Of a DNA stretch of 8,343 bases, positions 1-6,267 are shown one piece after another (the first letter of the stretch is position 1; the number at the start of each line of letters is the position of its first letter). Below the pieces are notes generated by a model. The model was not told the DNA's origin. It made no database searches and saw nothing but the letters and a program-made list of their open reading frames with translations. This stretch comes from an uncultured Lachnospiraceae bacterium (lineage in GTDB: Bacteria; Bacillota; Clostridia; Lachnospirales; Lachnospiraceae): positions 1 through 8,343 of the forward strand of contig CAJUMM010000109.1 of NCBI GenBank assembly GCA_910586955.1. Direction: 5' to 3'. The position numbers and the translations under genes were made by a program.

Positions 1-65
1 CCCTGCTGCTCATTGGAACCGCTGCCCTTCTCCTATGCAGGCTGCTTTTGAAAAAACAAGACTGA
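1..65 (+). CDS. C-terminal end of a probable membrane protein (5' part outside window)
   Basis: Reading codons from base 3 gives about 20 residues ending in TGA at 63-65. They are strongly hydrophobic (Leu/Ile/Ala-rich with one Cys and one Arg) and finish with Lys-Lys-Gln-Asp. This looks like a last transmembrane helix followed by a short positively charged cytoplasmic tail. The stop codon directly abuts the stop codon of the minus-strand acetyltransferase gene at 66, an arrangement typical of convergent genes. The fragment is too short to assign a family, and a chance open frame cannot be excluded. Confidence 0.42.
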   Translation, partial: LLLIGTAALLLCRLLLKKQD

Positions 66-701
66 CTACTCCAGAAAAGAGCGGCTCATAATATAGAACT
101 CTTCCTGGCTTGGCAGATGTTTTCTCTCCATCTTTTCAAGCCGGTCGTCATATTTCCGGGCTTCCTGCTCATCCACAGCCATCACCGGGCTGTCCTGATA
201 GAGCCACCTATGCCCGGAAAGGGCGCCGGGAGCCAGCTCTCTCACCAGCATGGCCGCAGGATACTTTCCTCCTTCTCCACAGATGCTGTACTTTCTGCAG
301 CTCACGAAGCCGCTGCCCACATAATTCACCGGGCTTCCGAAAATCACAACCGCCTCATAACCCAAGGCCTTAGCCTGCTCCAGGGAATACCCGATCAGTT
401 TCTTCCCGTAACCCTTTCTCTGGTGCTCTGGATCAATGCAGACAGGACCGAAAGTCACAATTTCCTTCTCCCGTCCGTTTTCATCTGTAAGCCGGGACTT
501 GGTATACATAATATTTCCTATGATTTCTCCTTCCAGCTCCATGACAAAGTCCAGTTCCCGGATAAAGTCCTCGTGGTTCCGCATTCTGCGGGCCAGATAA
601 TGCTCTACGCACCCGGGAATGTACAAATTGTAGAAGGCCCTCCGGATCAGGGCTTCTACGGTTTCATAATCTGTCTCCAGTTCTTTTCTGATAACTATCA
701 T
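66..701 (-). CDS. GNAT family N-acetyltransferase
   Basis: A 211-residue protein of the Gcn5-related acetyltransferase superfamily, expected to transfer an acetyl group from acetyl-CoA to an unidentified amine. The acetyl-CoA-binding motif A is clear at residues 83-110: the strand FGPVCIDPEH, then Q94-R-K-G97-Y-G99 forming the pyrophosphate loop, then a helix with KKLIGYSLEQAKALGY. A following strand at 116-121 and Y127-x-G-S-G-F132 match the usual motif B region with its Gly-Phe near the end of the core. The last 60 residues form a charged extension that is not part of the minimal fold. The overall pattern resembles the YhbS-like (COG3153) branch, which is a weak placement. The ATG start is preceded by an AAGGAAGGA ribosome site about 6-8 bases upstream. 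It lies 38 bases after the TPM gene, so it is probably the last gene of the zinc-ribbon/TPM transcript. Confidence 0.88.
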   Translation of the reverse strand: MIVIRKELETDYETVEALIRRAFYNLYIPGCVEHYLARRMRNHEDFIRELDFVMELEGEIIGNIMYTKSRLTDENGREKEIVTFGPVCIDPEHQRKGYGKKLIGYSLEQAKALGYEAVVIFGSPVNYVGSGFVSCRKYSICGEGGKYPAAMLVRELAPGALSGHRWLYQDSPVMAVDEQEARKYDDRLEKMERKHLPSQEEFYIMSRSFLE

Positions 702-739
702 AATTGTTCCTTCCTTTATCTCATACTCTTACTGATTTC

Positions 740-1561
740 TCAGAACCGGTGTCCACCGCCGCCTCCGCTGCTGCTTCCTCCGCCTCCTCCACCTCCACTG
801 CTTCCCCCGCTGCTGCTCCCGCTGTCGCTGCCGCTGCTGGAGGGACTGTATATTTTCGTCTGGCAGGTATGGACCGCATTGGGTTTGGTATAGCGGAAAT
901 TTCTGTGAATACCGGAAAGTACTTCCTTCATTCCCGGCTTTCTCAGCCTGGTAAAGCCGATCACCAAGCCAAAATTGGCAAGAAGAGCCAGGATCATAGC
1001 CAGAAGGGCGTTGCTGATGTATTTCATAGGCTGGGCAATCCGCCGGCCTTTCAAAAGGGCATTGATCTGCCGGAAGGCCTCCTTGGCACATGCACCGTAA
1101 TCCCCGTCCGATGCGTAGCGGTATACATTGTCCGTCACCGTATTGGCATAGTCTGTAGTGACCACGTCATAGACGGCGCCGTCGCTGTGAATCCAGATCA
1201 TGCGGTTTTCCATATCAATGACCAGAACCGTGCCGCTGTCCGTACCAAACCGCTCCCTGTAGTAGCTTCTGGCAAAGTCTTCCGTGGAATCCCTGTTTTC
1301 CTCCACCGTTACAAAGGCTGCATTTCCGTACCTGGTAATCTCCTTCATGGCTTCCAGCACTTCCAAAAGCTCATAGTCCGGAAGAAGACCTGCCTCATCT
1401 TCCACAAAAACCTCATAACCCGTATCGGGATTTTCATACTCCGCCCCGGGTACTTCCTCCCTTTCCTTCCCATAACAGACAGGAAGGCTTGCCAACAGGA
1501 TTCCTCCCAGAAACACCAGGATTCCCCCTACCAGTTTCAAATTCCAAATCCTTCTATCCAA
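740..1561 (-). CDS. TPM-domain membrane-anchored protein with Gly/Ser-rich tail
   Basis: The product is about 273 residues. Residues below are numbered from the GTG at 1570, three codons upstream of the start chosen here. Residues 11-30 are a hydrophobic anchor or signal segment and about 52-174 form a TPM domain. Typical marks are the FVEDEAGLL opening, the R-S-Y-Y-R-E-R-F-G-T-D-S-G motif near 101-113, and strands VLVIDM and MIWIHSDG. A second membrane helix spans about 184-207, followed by a basic linker. The C-terminal 34 residues are almost only Gly and Ser and end in His-Arg-Phe. This recalls the GGG...W/F ends known in TPM proteins such as YgcG. TPM domains (also called TPM_phosphatase) have been linked to phosphatase activity and photosystem repair in plants, but the bacterial role is unclear; the domain should lie outside the membrane. 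Start choice: GGGGAGG at 1570-1576 sits 8 bases before TTG (1559-1561) but directly against GTG (1568-1570), so TTG is favoured. The gene overlaps the end of the zinc-ribbon gene, implying coupled translation. Confidence 0.85.
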   Translation of the reverse strand: MDRRIWNLKLVGGILVFLGGILLASLPVCYGKEREEVPGAEYENPDTGYEVFVEDEAGLLPDYELLEVLEAMKEITRYGNAAFVTVEENRDSTEDFARSYYRERFGTDSGTVLVIDMENRMIWIHSDGAVYDVVTTDYANTVTDNVYRYASDGDYGACAKEAFRQINALLKGRRIAQPMKYISNALLAMILALLANFGLVIGFTRLRKPGMKEVLSGIHRNFRYTKPNAVHTCQTKIYSPSSSGSDSGSSSGGSSGGGGGGGSSSGGGGGHRF

Positions 1562-3233
1562 TTTCGTCACCTCCCCGCCGGTTCAGCTGGGGCAGCTTCC
1601 GGGTAGCCAATACATTGTGCTGTTTGATAATATCCAGAATCGCCCAAAGAACCGTGCCCATACATGCGAAAGCACCCAGGTAATAAAACAAGTCTGAAAC
1701 GGGATTTACCAGCCAGATAAACAAAGCCACCGCAATCCCCCCAAAAGGCTTGCACAAGGTAGGAAGTTTTTCTTTCAAGCGGCCGCCCATAAAAGGCCTT
1801 CCCTGTCTCCTGCCCTTCCGGCGGAAAATGGCCATGAAAAGATAGAAAATACCGCCCCCGCTAACCGCTATTACGGCAGTTATCATCAGCTTCGAGATTA
1901 TCTCCATGCCCTTTGTTCCAAAAGATGAGCCAAAGGACATCACGGCAAATAGGAAAGGCAGCATCAGAATCGGAATCACATTCACCCCCATAATCACTAC
2001 TATCACCAGAACCAACGCTTCCGCCGGGCTCTCCGGACGTTTGAAAAGGCGTCTTTTTTTCCTTGCCCCGGCTTCCCGCTCCTGAAATTCCGGTTTCCTG
2101 TAAGAAAATCCCCTGTCCTCCTCCCCCGATTCCCTGACCAGAATATGGGTGATCTGTTCGTTGGAAATCACAAGGCAGAGCAGGGCCAGCAAAACCGCAG
2201 TCAACAGGATTTTTCCGGGAGTAATGGTGAAAAAGAGATTGAAAAATAAAAACAAAGGCAAGGCCAGAAGCAGGGAACCCAGCAGGTATTTTTTCCCGTC
2301 CACCGGCAGATCCGCCGCCGCCTTTCCCGTCTGGCCGTTTACCACCGCATAGCTGACCCGGTCCCCGTTCCGGTAGGACAGAAACCACACCGGCAGCATG
2401 GCAAGCTCCGCCTTCCTGCCGGATGGGCGCAGAGCATTCCAAAGCTGAGAATCCTCATCCCCCCTTCCGGCGCCGTATTGCCTGCACACCGGATCCCGGG
2501 CCAGGCGGCTTCCGGCATCCCTGAGAACCAAGTCCTCCGCCTCCTGCATATATACATATTTTTCCACATCACTGGTGTCTGCATAAAACCCGCTTAAAAA
2601 AGAGGGGGCAAACTCTTTCTTCTGCCGGAGATCAAAGGGCGCTATAGCGCCGCTTAGGCTGTCTGCAAAGGTAGAAGAAGCATCATAAGCAAGCCCCTCA
2701 TAGCTTGCCTCCACCTGGCTGTCCAGTTTGTAATGATCTGTGATCAGATAGTCTCCTCTGCGGTGTGTTTTTTCACCGGGAAAGGTAATGCCCTCGTTTT
2801 TTTCAAAAGAATACACCCAGTAAGGCATATAAATCCCCCGGAATTTTTCAATCAAGGACTCATCCTTCAATTCCTTAGGCGCAAAAATAGCCCGGCGCAG
2901 CATTCTGCCGTAGGCAGCCCTGCAGTCCTCCTGGGTTTGGGTAAAGGGAAGGATGTATTCCGGCTTCCGTTCCCTGCGGATGCGTCTGTCCAGAATCGTG
3001 GAGGCCCCGCAGAAGCTGCAGAAGGTAGCCGCTGTGGTATCCTCACTCATAAGCTCGCTGCCGCACTGGGGACAGGCGAAAACCGCCACCTCATACTCCC
3101 CTTGTCTCTCCTCCGCATCCTTTTCCTTATAAAAACTGTAAGGATCCGCCTGGGCCCCGCAGTGCTGGCAGGACAGCTGCTGCCGGGCTATATCAAATTT
3201 CAGATTTCCCCCACAATTTGAACATTGATACAT
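1554..3233 (-). CDS. TFIIB-type double zinc-ribbon polytopic membrane protein
   Basis: A 559-residue protein. The N-terminus carries four CxxC knuckles forming two zinc ribbons: Cys4/7 with Cys22/25 and Cys54/57 with Cys72/75. A soluble region of about 235 residues follows, containing the F-R-G-I-Y-M-P-Y-W-V-Y motif (132-141) characteristic of this family. About six hydrophobic segments come next (roughly 317-335, 341-357, 404-432, 447-469, 494-510, 514-536), with a very basic loop near 390-399 and a basic C-terminus. Such proteins are often labelled zinc-ribbon or even primosomal protein N'-like, but there is no helicase motif and the function is unknown. The frame is open further upstream to an ATG at 3344. 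That start would lie beyond the promoter and beside the terminator hairpin, so ATG 3233 is chosen: it follows GGGGGAG (3244-3250) by 10 bases and starts exactly at the first ribbon. It is followed directly by the overlapping TPM gene, suggesting the two act together at the membrane. Confidence 0.85.
   Translation of the reverse strand: MYQCSNCGGNLKFDIARQQLSCQHCGAQADPYSFYKEKDAEERQGEYEVAVFACPQCGSELMSEDTTAATFCSFCGASTILDRRIRRERKPEYILPFTQTQEDCRAAYGRMLRRAIFAPKELKDESLIEKFRGIYMPYWVYSFEKNEGITFPGEKTHRRGDYLITDHYKLDSQVEASYEGLAYDASSTFADSLSGAIAPFDLRQKKEFAPSFLSGFYADTSDVEKYVYMQEAEDLVLRDAGSRLARDPVCRQYGAGRGDEDSQLWNALRPSGRKAELAMLPVWFLSYRNGDRVSYAVVNGQTGKAAADLPVDGKKYLLGSLLLALPLFLFFNLFFTITPGKILLTAVLLALLCLVISNEQITHILVRESGEEDRGFSYRKPEFQEREAGARKKRRLFKRPESPAEALVLVIVVIMGVNVIPILMLPFLFAVMSFGSSFGTKGMEIISKLMITAVIAVSGGGIFYLFMAIFRRKGRRQGRPFMGGRLKEKLPTLCKPFGGIAVALFIWLVNPVSDLFYYLGAFACMGTVLWAILDIIKQHNVLATRKLPQLNRRGGDEIG
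1570..1576 (-). promoter_or_regulatory. Ribosome-binding site deciding the TPM start
   Basis: The minus strand reads GGGGAGG here. It is followed by 8 bases and then TTG (1561-1559), in frame with the TPM protein. The alternative GTG at 1570-1568 overlaps the last G of this site and so has no usable spacing. The site lies inside the last codons of the zinc-ribbon gene, whose TAG stop is at 1556-1554. Confidence 0.6.
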
Positions 3234-3243
3234 AATTTTCACA

Positions 3244-3250
3244 CTCCCCC
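3244..3250 (-). promoter_or_regulatory. Ribosome-binding site of the zinc-ribbon gene
   Basis: The minus strand reads GGGGGAG, 10 bases before the ATG at 3233-3231. Together with the promoter at 3265-3293 it rules out the longer open frame that begins at 3344. Confidence 0.6.
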
Positions 3251-3264
3251 AGATCTTTTTTCTC

Positions 3265-3293
3265 ATTTTAACACAAATGCAGGGCAAAGTCAG
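3265..3293 (-). promoter_or_regulatory. Predicted sigma-A promoter of the zinc-ribbon/TPM/GNAT unit
   Basis: On the minus strand a -35-like CTGACT (3293-3288, 4 of 6 consensus matches) is followed by a 17-base spacer and a -10 box TAAAAT (3270-3265, 5 of 6 matches). Transcription would begin near 3258, about 25 bases before the ATG at 3233. The site lies just downstream of the terminator of the preceding operon, where a new promoter is required. It is predicted from sequence only. Confidence 0.55.
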
Positions 3294-3326
3294 TAATGAG
3301 ATATTGCTCACTTGGCCTCCGGGCGC

Positions 3327-3373
3327 AAAAAGAGGGCATCCCAAAAGTCATGAAAGAACTATGGGACGCCCTC
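3327..3373 (-). terminator. Intrinsic terminator after the AIM24 gene
   Basis: On the minus strand GAGGGCGTCCCA (3373-3362) pairs with TGGGATGCCCTC (3343-3332) over 12 base pairs with a single G-U wobble. The loop is 18 bases, and a run of five T (3331-3327) follows. It begins 20 bases after the TGA of the AIM24 gene. On the plus strand no T run follows the hairpin, so it acts in one direction. It closes the hemerythrin/AIM24 unit and separates it from the next promoter. Confidence 0.88.
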
Positions 3374-3393
3374 AAATGCAATAGCATAATAAA

Positions 3394-4071
3394 TCAATTT
3401 CCTCCCGTTACAATAAACGGCTGAATTGCGGAGGCTACACCGGAAATAGGCATCGTCTGGAGCCAGATTTTTCCTGGACCGGTGAGAACGGTATTGAAAA
3501 AGCCTTCGCCTCCCAGAAACTTATTTTTCAATCCCTTTACCTGTTGGATATCAATGGAAACACTGCTCTCGAAGCCCAGCACATTCCCGGTGTCCACGAT
3601 CATTTTCTCTCCGGCCTGAAGGGTATACTCCACCATTTCACCGTCTACCTCTATGAAAGCGATGCCGTGTCCGGACAGCTTCTGCATAATAAAACCCTCG
3701 CCGCCGAAGAAACCGGCGCCCGCCTTTTTATTGAAATGAATGGATAACTGTACCCCTGACTCCGAGGCCAGAAAGGCCGTCTTCTGCATAATGTACTCTC
3801 TTCCCGCAGATATCTCCAAAGGCATGATCTTACCGGGGAAACTGGACCCGAAGGCAATCATGCCGGGGCCGTTGGCCGTGTAGATATTCTGGAACATGCT
3901 TTCCCCGGAAAGGGCTTTGGAAAACATTTTGCCCAGGCCTCCGCCAACAGTTTCCATCCCCATATTGGGACTCATCCAGACCATGGAGCCCTTCTCGGTA
4001 ATCATTTTCTCCTGGTTCTCCAACTGGCAGACAACCACCGGGAAATTGCCGCCTTTCAGTTCATACTGCAT
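3394..4071 (-). CDS. TIGR00266 / AIM24 family protein
   Basis: A 225-residue protein of the AIM24 (TIGR00266) family, which folds as stacked beta-barrels, has no demonstrated enzymatic activity and is distantly related to yeast mitochondrial Aim24. Family marks are the early MVWMSPNMGMET stretch (30-41), the SGES...N-x-Y-x-A-x-G-P-G-MIAF region (55-74), and two internal copies of a GGEG motif. FFGGEGF at 121-127 is followed by L-S-G-H-G, and FLGGEGFF at 185-192 is followed by L-T-G-P-G-KIWLQT. The length fits the family, and no signal peptide or membrane helix is seen. The ATG at 4071 is preceded by GGAAGGA about 9 bases upstream. It starts 18 bases after the stop of the hemerythrin fusion gene and ends just before a strong terminator, so the two form a bicistronic unit. 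Its specific role here is unknown; an oxygen or redox stress link is only inferred from its partner. Confidence 0.9.
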   Translation of the reverse strand: MQYELKGGNFPVVVCQLENQEKMITEKGSMVWMSPNMGMETVGGGLGKMFSKALSGESMFQNIYTANGPGMIAFGSSFPGKIMPLEISAGREYIMQKTAFLASESGVQLSIHFNKKAGAGFFGGEGFIMQKLSGHGIAFIEVDGEMVEYTLQAGEKMIVDTGNVLGFESSVSIDIQQVKGLKNKFLGGEGFFNTVLTGPGKIWLQTMPISGVASAIQPFIVTGGN

Positions 4072-4089
4072 AAACTCACATCCTTCCTG

Positions 4090-5451
4090 TCAAACTTTCC
4101 TCTTCTCAAAAAAGGAATCTATCTCTTTCTTGATCTCCGCCGGTTTGGAATGCTTCAGCAGATATCCCGCCGGCTTTAAAGGCATTACCTTGATCATACT
4201 CTCCGGATCCCGCCTGCCTGTGAGAAAAATTACCGGAATATCCGCAAAGGCCTTTTCCGACCGGAGCATCTCCAGCGTCTGCTTCCCGTCGCAGACCGGC
4301 ATCTCATAGTCCAGAAGAACCAGATCCGGCTGGTTCAGGGTAATAGTGCGGATAGCAGCCACCCCGGACTCTGCCGCAGCCACTTCATAATCCTCCCCCA
4401 AAAGCTGCCGCATGCTCTCCCGGATGGTGATAGAATCATCCACTACCAGGATCTTCTGCCTGGGATTAATCTCTTCCTGCTCTTCCCGTTCTGCAAGATA
4501 TTTCTCCACCTCTGCCATGGCGTTCTCCGCCCCGATAGGAGTTCCCACACTGCTTTTGGCAAGATGAGGGGCAATGGCACAGTATGCGAAATATCCGGCT
4601 CCTCCCGTATTGAAAAGCAGGCTCACATGGGGCTTCTCCCGCTCAAATACTTTCCGGAATTCCTCATAGGACAAAAGGTTTTCCTCTTTGAGATCCCAGG
4701 ACTCCGTATCCGGCATATGCTTCATAATGCGTCCCACAAACTGCTTGGCCGTATACCGGGCTGCATTGATCAGCATGGCGTCCAGCTTATTGGTTTTGAT
4801 TCCCAGAATCTTTCCAACGGTGTTCACCAGCAGCTTCTCCTCAAAGACCAGGACGACTTCCTGCCGCTTCTCCTCCTCTTTTCCCCCATAAACCATGCGG
4901 TAATAAACCCCGGTTCCGAATTTCTCCCCGCTGTAAGCGTCACTGATAAGCTGGGACTCCAGATGGAACATATCAAATACCAGCTGGACAATTACCTTTT
5001 TGATAGCCTCCAGCTCTTCCCCGGGCAGGAGATCCACCCACTTGCTGATGCCATCACCGGTAATCGCCTGATCCTCCGTCAGGGTATGTCCAATCAGCCA
5101 GCCGGCACAGACCCCCAGAAAATGCTCCATGGCTTCCTGGGAGTAGCCGGTCTGTTCCAGCTCCTGCTCCAAGGCAGGAAGGGTATTCTCCCGGAATCCC
5201 TGGTGGATACGCCTGTGCTGTTCCAGCCCTTCGTAGCCGATGGAAGCCATATACGCCTCTTCATCTGCAAAATGCTTCATGGTATGCCCTTTGAAAAATT
5301 TAATTCCTTCCTGGCATGCAAACTGGCTGCTCCTCTCGTCCTCCTTCATGGTAAAGAGTTTGTTAATGATTTTAAAAAGCCGCTGGTGTTCTTTATCAAT
5401 CGTCTCCACACCAATCATATACTCGTCCTGCCATACAAATTGGGCGTTCAT
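4090..5451 (-). CDS. Bacteriohemerythrin / CheX-like / receiver-domain fusion protein
   Basis: A 453-residue soluble protein with three parts. Residues 5-132 are a bacteriohemerythrin domain with all seven expected diiron ligands: H22, H60, E64 (H-F-A-D-E-E), H79 and H83 (H-R-R-I-H), H122 and D127. It should bind oxygen or a related ligand. Residues about 170-295 resemble the CheX/CheC chemotaxis phosphatase fold: a VVLVFEEKL strand pair, a helix DAMLINAARYTAKQ, and a final strand GYFAYCAI. The usual Glu of the E-x-x-N motif is not evident, so this assignment is tentative. Residues 332-450 are a response-regulator receiver domain with acidic pair D338/D339, phosphoacceptor D381 (L-L-D-Y-E-M-P), T411 and K433, so it should accept phosphate. 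No DNA-binding, kinase or cyclic-di-GMP output domain is present. The ATG has AGGAGG at 8 bases spacing. It is the first gene of a unit with the AIM24 gene. No cognate histidine kinase gene is in view. Confidence 0.88.
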   Translation of the reverse strand: MNAQFVWQDEYMIGVETIDKEHQRLFKIINKLFTMKEDERSSQFACQEGIKFFKGHTMKHFADEEAYMASIGYEGLEQHRRIHQGFRENTLPALEQELEQTGYSQEAMEHFLGVCAGWLIGHTLTEDQAITGDGISKWVDLLPGEELEAIKKVIVQLVFDMFHLESQLISDAYSGEKFGTGVYYRMVYGGKEEEKRQEVVLVFEEKLLVNTVGKILGIKTNKLDAMLINAARYTAKQFVGRIMKHMPDTESWDLKEENLLSYEEFRKVFEREKPHVSLLFNTGGAGYFAYCAIAPHLAKSSVGTPIGAENAMAEVEKYLAEREEQEEINPRQKILVVDDSITIRESMRQLLGEDYEVAAAESGVAAIRTITLNQPDLVLLDYEMPVCDGKQTLEMLRSEKAFADIPVIFLTGRRDPESMIKVMPLKPAGYLLKHSKPAEIKKEIDSFFEKRKV

Positions 5452-5459
5452 GTAAAGTT

Positions 5460-5465
5460 CCTCCT
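5460..5465 (-). promoter_or_regulatory. Strong ribosome-binding site of the hemerythrin fusion gene
   Basis: The minus strand carries a perfect AGGAGG 8 bases before the ATG at 5451-5449. With the TATAAT box about 30 bases further upstream, it fixes the start of this gene. Confidence 0.75.
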
Positions 5466-5495
5466 GCTTTCTATTTGTAATGCTTTCTACTCCTT

Positions 5496-5523
5496 ATTAT
5501 ACCACTTGGCATGTTTAATGCAA
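5496..5523 (-). promoter_or_regulatory. Predicted sigma-A promoter of the hemerythrin/AIM24 unit
   Basis: The minus strand has a perfect -10 box TATAAT (5501-5496). A partial -35 TTGCAT (5523-5518, 3 of 6 consensus matches) lies 16 bases upstream. The -35 region overlaps the last codons of the traX-like gene. The predicted start near 5489 leaves a leader of about 38 bases. The weak -35 with an ideal -10 could mean help from an activator, but no clear operator is visible. Confidence 0.65.
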
Positions 5524-6267
5524 GAGGCCTGGAAGCACAAAACGCCCCACTGTCCAAAGAAGCAGCAGATGTCCCGGATAAAATCCGTAGAAGAAATACC
5601 TGGACTGCCGTCCCCGCTCCCCGCTGTAAAGTGCTATCAGCACAAAGGACAGGATACAGGGCCACTCCACAGGAGACAGAAAGACCAGGGCCCCGTAGCA
5701 GGCCAGGAACCGCAGCCAGGGCACATTTCTGAGAATATACATCAACACAATGACCAGAACCCCCAGGGCCCCGTAATCCGTATGCAGGTACTCTGCAGCC
5801 AGGGCAGGCAGGAGAATGGCAACAGGAGTCCGCCAGATCTCCCCTTTCGAGCTTTGAAGAATCCACACGGCGCACAGCCCCAGAAACAGGGTCAAAAACA
5901 CATTCTGCCCTTCCGGTACAAAAAGCTTGTTATGAAAAGCCAGATCAAAGGGAATCTCCGAGAGCAGGGCAAAGACAGCCAGCCGCCCTGCGTACCGGCG
6001 GATATTCCGGGTGTGAAGAGCCCCCTCCACCAGGAGAAAGCAGAAAATAGGAAAAGCAATCCGGCCCGTAAGGCGCAGGATCATATCCACCTCCTGCCAG
6101 AAATAACGGCTCTCCCCGGAAAAATATCCCCCGATAGGGGATCTCCCGTAATAATCCAGCACGAAGACCTCCAAAATGCAGGCCCCTATGTGGTCAATCA
6201 GCATGGTAAGAATGGCAATCCATTTTAGAGTGCTTCCGCTGAAGGGCTTCTTCAAGGGTATTTTCAT
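5515..6267 (-). CDS. TraX family membrane protein
   Basis: A 250-residue polytopic membrane protein of the TraX family (Pfam TraX). Family motifs in order are L14-K-W-I-A...M-L-I-D-H-I-G (14-28), the R-x-x-G-R-I-A-F-P-I-F-C-F-L-L-V-E-G block (66-82), the Y-x-x-R-L-x-x-F-A-L-L-S-E-I-P-F-D-L block (92-109), N-V-F-L-T-L-F-L-G (122-130), D-Y-G-A-L-G-V (164-170) and Y-G-F-Y-P-G-H-L (227-234). About eight hydrophobic segments are spread through the length. On F plasmids TraX acetylates pilin; chromosomal Firmicute members have no established role, and no conjugation gene is in this window, so a transfer function should not be assumed. An acyltransferase-type membrane enzyme is an inference. The ATG overlaps the TGA of the beta-helix gene by four bases (ATGA, 6264-6267), indicating coupled translation. 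No hairpin terminator follows its TAA. Confidence 0.9.
   Translation of the reverse strand: MKIPLKKPFSGSTLKWIAILTMLIDHIGACILEVFVLDYYGRSPIGGYFSGESRYFWQEVDMILRLTGRIAFPIFCFLLVEGALHTRNIRRYAGRLAVFALLSEIPFDLAFHNKLFVPEGQNVFLTLFLGLCAVWILQSSKGEIWRTPVAILLPALAAEYLHTDYGALGVLVIVLMYILRNVPWLRFLACYGALVFLSPVEWPCILSFVLIALYSGERGRQSRYFFYGFYPGHLLLLWTVGRFVLPGLLH

Noticed and set aside
71..108. Imperfect inverted repeat (CCAG..AAGAG with CTCTT..CTGG) that could end the plus-strand gene
   Set aside because: The stem is interrupted by an asymmetric bulge, has a 17-base loop and no T run directly after it; it lies inside the GNAT coding region.
704..1606. A 300-codon plus-strand frame, and one at 117-893 with a proline/leucine run
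   Set aside because: Both are mirror frames; the Ala/Ser or Pro/Leu runs are the reverse reading of the Gly/Ser tail of the TPM gene.
3297..3310. TGAG-6-CTCA palindrome just upstream of the -35 box of the zinc-ribbon promoter as an operator
   Set aside because: Four-base arms are expected by chance, and the inner bases are not symmetrical.
3234..3344. Extending the zinc-ribbon gene to the ATG at 3344
   Set aside because: That start would lie upstream of the predicted promoter and next to the terminator hairpin; the ATG at 3233 has a ribosome site and begins at the first CxxC motif.
4564..6228. A 554-codon open frame on the plus strand spanning the hemerythrin and TraX-like genes
   Set aside because: It is antisense to two genes with clear family motifs, crosses their promoter gap, and its translation has no recognisable domain and low-complexity His/Gln/Pro-rich stretches typical of antisense frames.
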